This document shows positions 8,497-11,103 of a stretch of DNA of 11,103 bases, in pieces. The stretch is from positions 1 to 11,103 of the forward strand of contig NW_013651869.1 in the NCBI RefSeq assembly GCF_000499385.1, in the 5' to 3' direction. The notes under the pieces were generated by a model, which had not been told where the DNA came from, did not search any database, and saw only the letters and a list, made by a program, of their open reading frames with translations. Every line of letters begins with the position of its first letter. The first letter of the stretch is position 1. The translations under genes and the position numbers were made by a program. This stretch comes from Eimeria necatrix (Eukaryota; Apicomplexa; Conoidasida; Eucoccidiorida; Eimeriidae).

Positions 8497-8560
8497 TAGC
8501 TCTGTTCATAGCCCACACGAAAGCGACAAACTGTCCCATGCGAGAAAGTTCGATTCTCGC
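8497..8560 (+). ncRNA. Degenerate tRNA-like A box / B box (possible SINE head)
   Basis: TAGCTCTGTT at 8497-8506 followed by TAG at 8509-8511 matches a typical tRNA D-arm/A-box string at 13 of 18 positions. GTTCGATTC at 8548-8556 is an exact B-box/T-loop match. The spacing is 51 bases where a standard tRNA has about 45, and neither the D stem, T stem nor acceptor stem pairs properly, so this is not a working tRNA. The B box instead sits inside a perfect 7-bp hairpin (8540-8546 with 8554-8560, 7-nt loop). A tRNA-derived SINE remnant is plausible. Chance is the alternative. Confidence 0.25.
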
Positions 8561-9502
8561 TCAATATCAACAGATGCTGCGATGACATCAGCGTCAACAC
8601 ATCACTCACAACACTTCACAAACCACCAATATTGGCAAATGGTGGCGCAACTCAGTAGCCTCAAACACTTGCATTTGCGTAAACAGGCATGCTGCAAGTG
8701 CTAGAGAGGACAGCAAATCACACGAATTCCGCAGTTTGGCAGCCCACAATGAACCTCGACATCAATCCCAGTCGCTCGCTTCCCGACAGTCGTATCTAGC
8801 CGACGCTAGACTGATGCACGTGCCAGTTTACAGCGCGTGCTGAAGTTCTCAGAAGTCGTACCACAACAGCAGCTACTCACGGTCTACCAAATGCGGGAAA
8901 GCTCATTTCGCATGCGCCGTGCTGTGCAGATATCAGCAAGACAGAATGCAAAATTCTGCACAACAGCGGACTACGAGCATGCGTGAGCGCCCGTGACCTG
9001 AGCAACTCAGAACGCCTCAGCGAGGCATCAGTGAAATCAACAATAGGCCCGGCACTTATCCCGCAGCCTCCTTTAGCTCACCTTCATGCTTGTCGACTCT
9101 GCTGGCAACGCACCCCTCAGGCGGCAGTATGTCTAAACATACAAAAGTGACTTCGAGGAAAAATGCGCAACACTTGGTACATCCACCGGAAGGTCGAACC
9201 CTCAAACGAAGACTCTTCTGTACGTGATCAAATTCAAAGTCAAAGCACGTGCCTAACTACAGACATACGCATCCGCGGTTACCTTCGTTCGCTAGCCTAC
9301 GCACGTTCACAGTGCGGCAGGCCTTCGGATAATGTCGCAGAAAACTGCTGTGAAGCGCATTGGAGAAGTTGGCAAACAGCAGATGACCAGTCCACACGTA
9401 CGCATCATGAAGTGCACACGAATTTTGGAAAGGCAGCGTAGCTAACCCTGAACCACTTGTGGTTCACCGCATGATGCAAAGGAGCACGAACATTTCCGAA
9501 AC
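8561..9502. other. Non-coding stretch
   Basis: The longest frame is a 92-codon plus frame starting at ATG 9163, rich in Arg, Ser and His, without a recognised motif. An 8-bp dyad with a 2-base centre (9449-9466, TGAACCAC / GTGGTTCA) is of the size expected by chance. If 8497-8560 is a SINE head, its body would lie in the first ~150 bases here, but I cannot define an end. Confidence 0.4.
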
Positions 9503-9530
9503 ATGCAGCAGCAGCTATGCAGCAGCAGCT
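9503..9530 (+). repeat. Perfect 14-base tandem duplication
   Basis: ATGCAGCAGCAGCT occurs twice in direct succession (9503-9516 and 9517-9530) with no mismatch. It contains CAG triplets and so may have arisen by slippage. The lack of any difference suggests it is young compared with the diverged repeats elsewhere in the window. Confidence 0.9.
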
Positions 9531-11001
9531 ACCCCACACCCAATGCTCCCTGTGATCCCGATACAACGAACAGCAGTCTATAATGCAAACAGTGACAAAA
9601 AAGCTCAAAGACCAGCGGGCCATATAGAATGCGATGAAAAACGCCCAAATAGTGTGTGTCAGCATGAAAGTTACAAGACGAGCCAGCTAGACTTCAATAC
9701 ACACTAAAGCTGCGTTCATGAAAGAGAGGACCAGCACGAGTGCGCCAGGCCAACTCACTGTCTGGAAACAAGAAAGCATAGAGAAACATCGCTGCCTTTA
9801 CCATGCAACCATATAACGCAGATACAAAAAAGCGGCGCTGGGCTCCAGGACAGCATAGTGGACAAACTAGTAAGCCAGGCAACCAGTCAACACTGCCAAC
9901 TGCCTTGAACCACTGAGCAGCTGTCCACCGCATCTCTTGAAACACTAGCCAGAACATGAGTAGAGGCTCATGACAAAAATCGAGGCCTCCAGAAAGTACT
10001 TGTGGTCTCAAATGCCTGACCCAATCCATGCAGCCTCAATTGCCCAGTGGCGCTTGGACAAACAAAATATACACGGCGACGGTAGGCGCCCATACCTAAT
10101 AAGAAGAAGCAGTTCAAGAGCTAAGCGTGCGTAACTGCATAAGACCTCACGAAGTACCGACACAAGCAAGCATCATCACTGCAGCTAGCACTCGTTCTAT
10201 TCCTACTCCCTGATACCCGATGTTCCACAAAATATCCAGGCATTCCCTTGATGACAGAAAGAATGCGAGAAACTGTGTAAGATATCAAGAAATACTGAAG
10301 CGAAAAATACGTAAAGCCACTGTGACAGCTTCACGCTACTTACGACCTGCACATGCTCGCATAGCGCGACTGTCATGAAGACAGGTGCACAACGGCACAG
10401 CAAATAAATACGTTGTTTCTGTGAGCAAAGCAACTTGGCATCCCCTGCCTCGTTTTCACGTCAACAAGACTTTCGACGTAGAACCTTATTGCTCTGATGC
10501 CACCTCAACACCACGTGGCGCTCTGCCACTCTCCACTGCTCGGCCATGGACCTTCGAAAAGACCGTCACTCTGGATGAAACGAAAAACACGGAGCGGCCT
10601 TGTGGCCCTCAGTGTCTCCCGCGTGGCCCACAACATAAACAACAAAGCAGCTCGACCTAATCTTTAAAGAGCCAACCTGACACATGCCACATCGCTGCTC
10701 CTGCGGCCTCGTCATGCGACGAAACCGCGGCCAAGCCTCGCACTCATATTAAGCTGCCAACAAACGGAAATCCGCTCCGCGCCGCTGATAACGGAGTCCC
10801 TCCAGAGGGCAGCGCATTACGATTTCGCTGTCAAACTCCTGCAGCTCTCCACACTTCACTTTTGCCTATGCGTGCAGCCGCAAACGTTTTAAGATGTCGT
10901 GCTTGGCCAAAGCCTGCAGCGCATTTGCTGCACTGAAAACAACCTCATTTCAAAGGCAACAAACACAAGCTTCCTCGCCTTGCTACCAGGCCGTCGCCTT
11001 G
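9531..11001. other. Non-coding stretch, partly A+C-rich on plus strand
   Basis: Minus-strand frames at 9694-10029 (111 codons, hydrophobic) and 10203-10433, and plus frames at 10385-10660 and 10899-11090, have no recognised domain. Two 60-base lines I counted are skewed: 9841-9900 has A21 C18 G14 T7, and 10681-10740 has A11 C25 G15 T9. Such skew lengthens minus-strand hydrophobic frames artificially. No RNA gene or promoter is visible. Confidence 0.4.
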
Positions 11002-11089
11002 TCATCCTGAAACGCACAGTCTTAATGGGAACGTGGCCCGACAGTCCAGACTTTCCGCACTCTTCGACTCGTCTCGTGTTACACCCTTG
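11002..11089 (+). repeat. Repeat family 2, copy 2 (runs to window edge)
   Basis: This is the second copy of the block at 6731-6818, same strand, offset 4271 bases, 62 of 88 identical without gaps. It is also preceded by a stem-loop: ACCAGGC (10985-10991) pairs with GCCTTGT (10996-11002) at 6 of 7 positions around CGTC. The stem is far weaker than that of copy 1 and has a different sequence. The copy probably continues past the end of the window. Confidence 0.75.
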
Positions 11090-11103
11090 ACATGCAGCGA
11101 TAC

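Noticed and set aside
9192..9200. GGTTCGACC on the minus strand resembling a B box
   Set aside because: The T stem does not form correctly and no A box is convincing upstream on that strand.
9449..9933. TGAACCACT followed by ACCGCAT at both 9449-9472 and 9906-9933
   Set aside because: Two short matches with different spacing and no alignable sequence between; likely coincidence.
9694..10029. Hydrophobic 111-codon minus-strand frame resembling a membrane protein
   Set aside because: The A+C-rich plus strand makes the opposite strand T+G-rich, which yields Leu/Phe/Val/Trp codons automatically. No family motif and no convincing start context.

Overview
This 11.1 kb window looks like gene-free DNA from a eukaryotic, probably animal, nuclear genome. 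No reading frame has a convincing domain plus a plausible start. The longest frame (167 codons, plus strand, 140-643) is about what chance gives in mid-GC DNA of this length. There is no prokaryote-like gene packing, no set of Shine-Dalgarno sites, and no rRNA, intact tRNA or CRISPR array. A repeat-rich arthropod genome such as a tick is my best guess from general texture. No single feature proves it, and I hold it loosely.

Layout. Positions 1-2660 carry three degenerate direct copies of one sequence family (28-190, 1240-1404, 2500-2662), spaced about 1.21 and 1.26 kb apart. They share two anchors about 130-136 bases apart, a CACTGCCA block and an ACTCAC-GGCT block. The sequence between copies shows no clear homology by eye, so this may be a decayed ~1.2 kb tandem array or a local cluster of dispersed copies. 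Positions 2663-6276 are ordinary non-coding sequence with two weak protein-like remnants: a piggyBac-like N-terminal patch near 4940-5020 and a Myb/SANT-like patch at 5452-5604. At 6277-6582 an open frame combines a helix-turn-helix-like segment with a BED-finger-like HLKNKH tail.

A second repeat family has two copies, 6731-6818 and 11002-11089 (same strand, 62 of 88 bases identical without gaps). Each copy starts directly beside a stem-loop. The first stem-loop, 6703-6729, is a perfect 12-bp inverted repeat and the strongest dyad I found in the window. Around 8110-8560 there is a group of shorter hairpins, including overlapping, mutually exclusive pairings at 8339-8390. At 8497-8560 there is a tRNA-like A-box/B-box pair, possibly the head of a tRNA-derived SINE. 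Parts of the right end and the far left are A+C-rich on the plus strand, which could mean the window is intronic to a minus-strand gene.

The window therefore reads as a graveyard of old repeats and transposon scraps rather than a working gene system. The most useful leads are the two repeat families and the 12-bp dyad at the edge of the second one.
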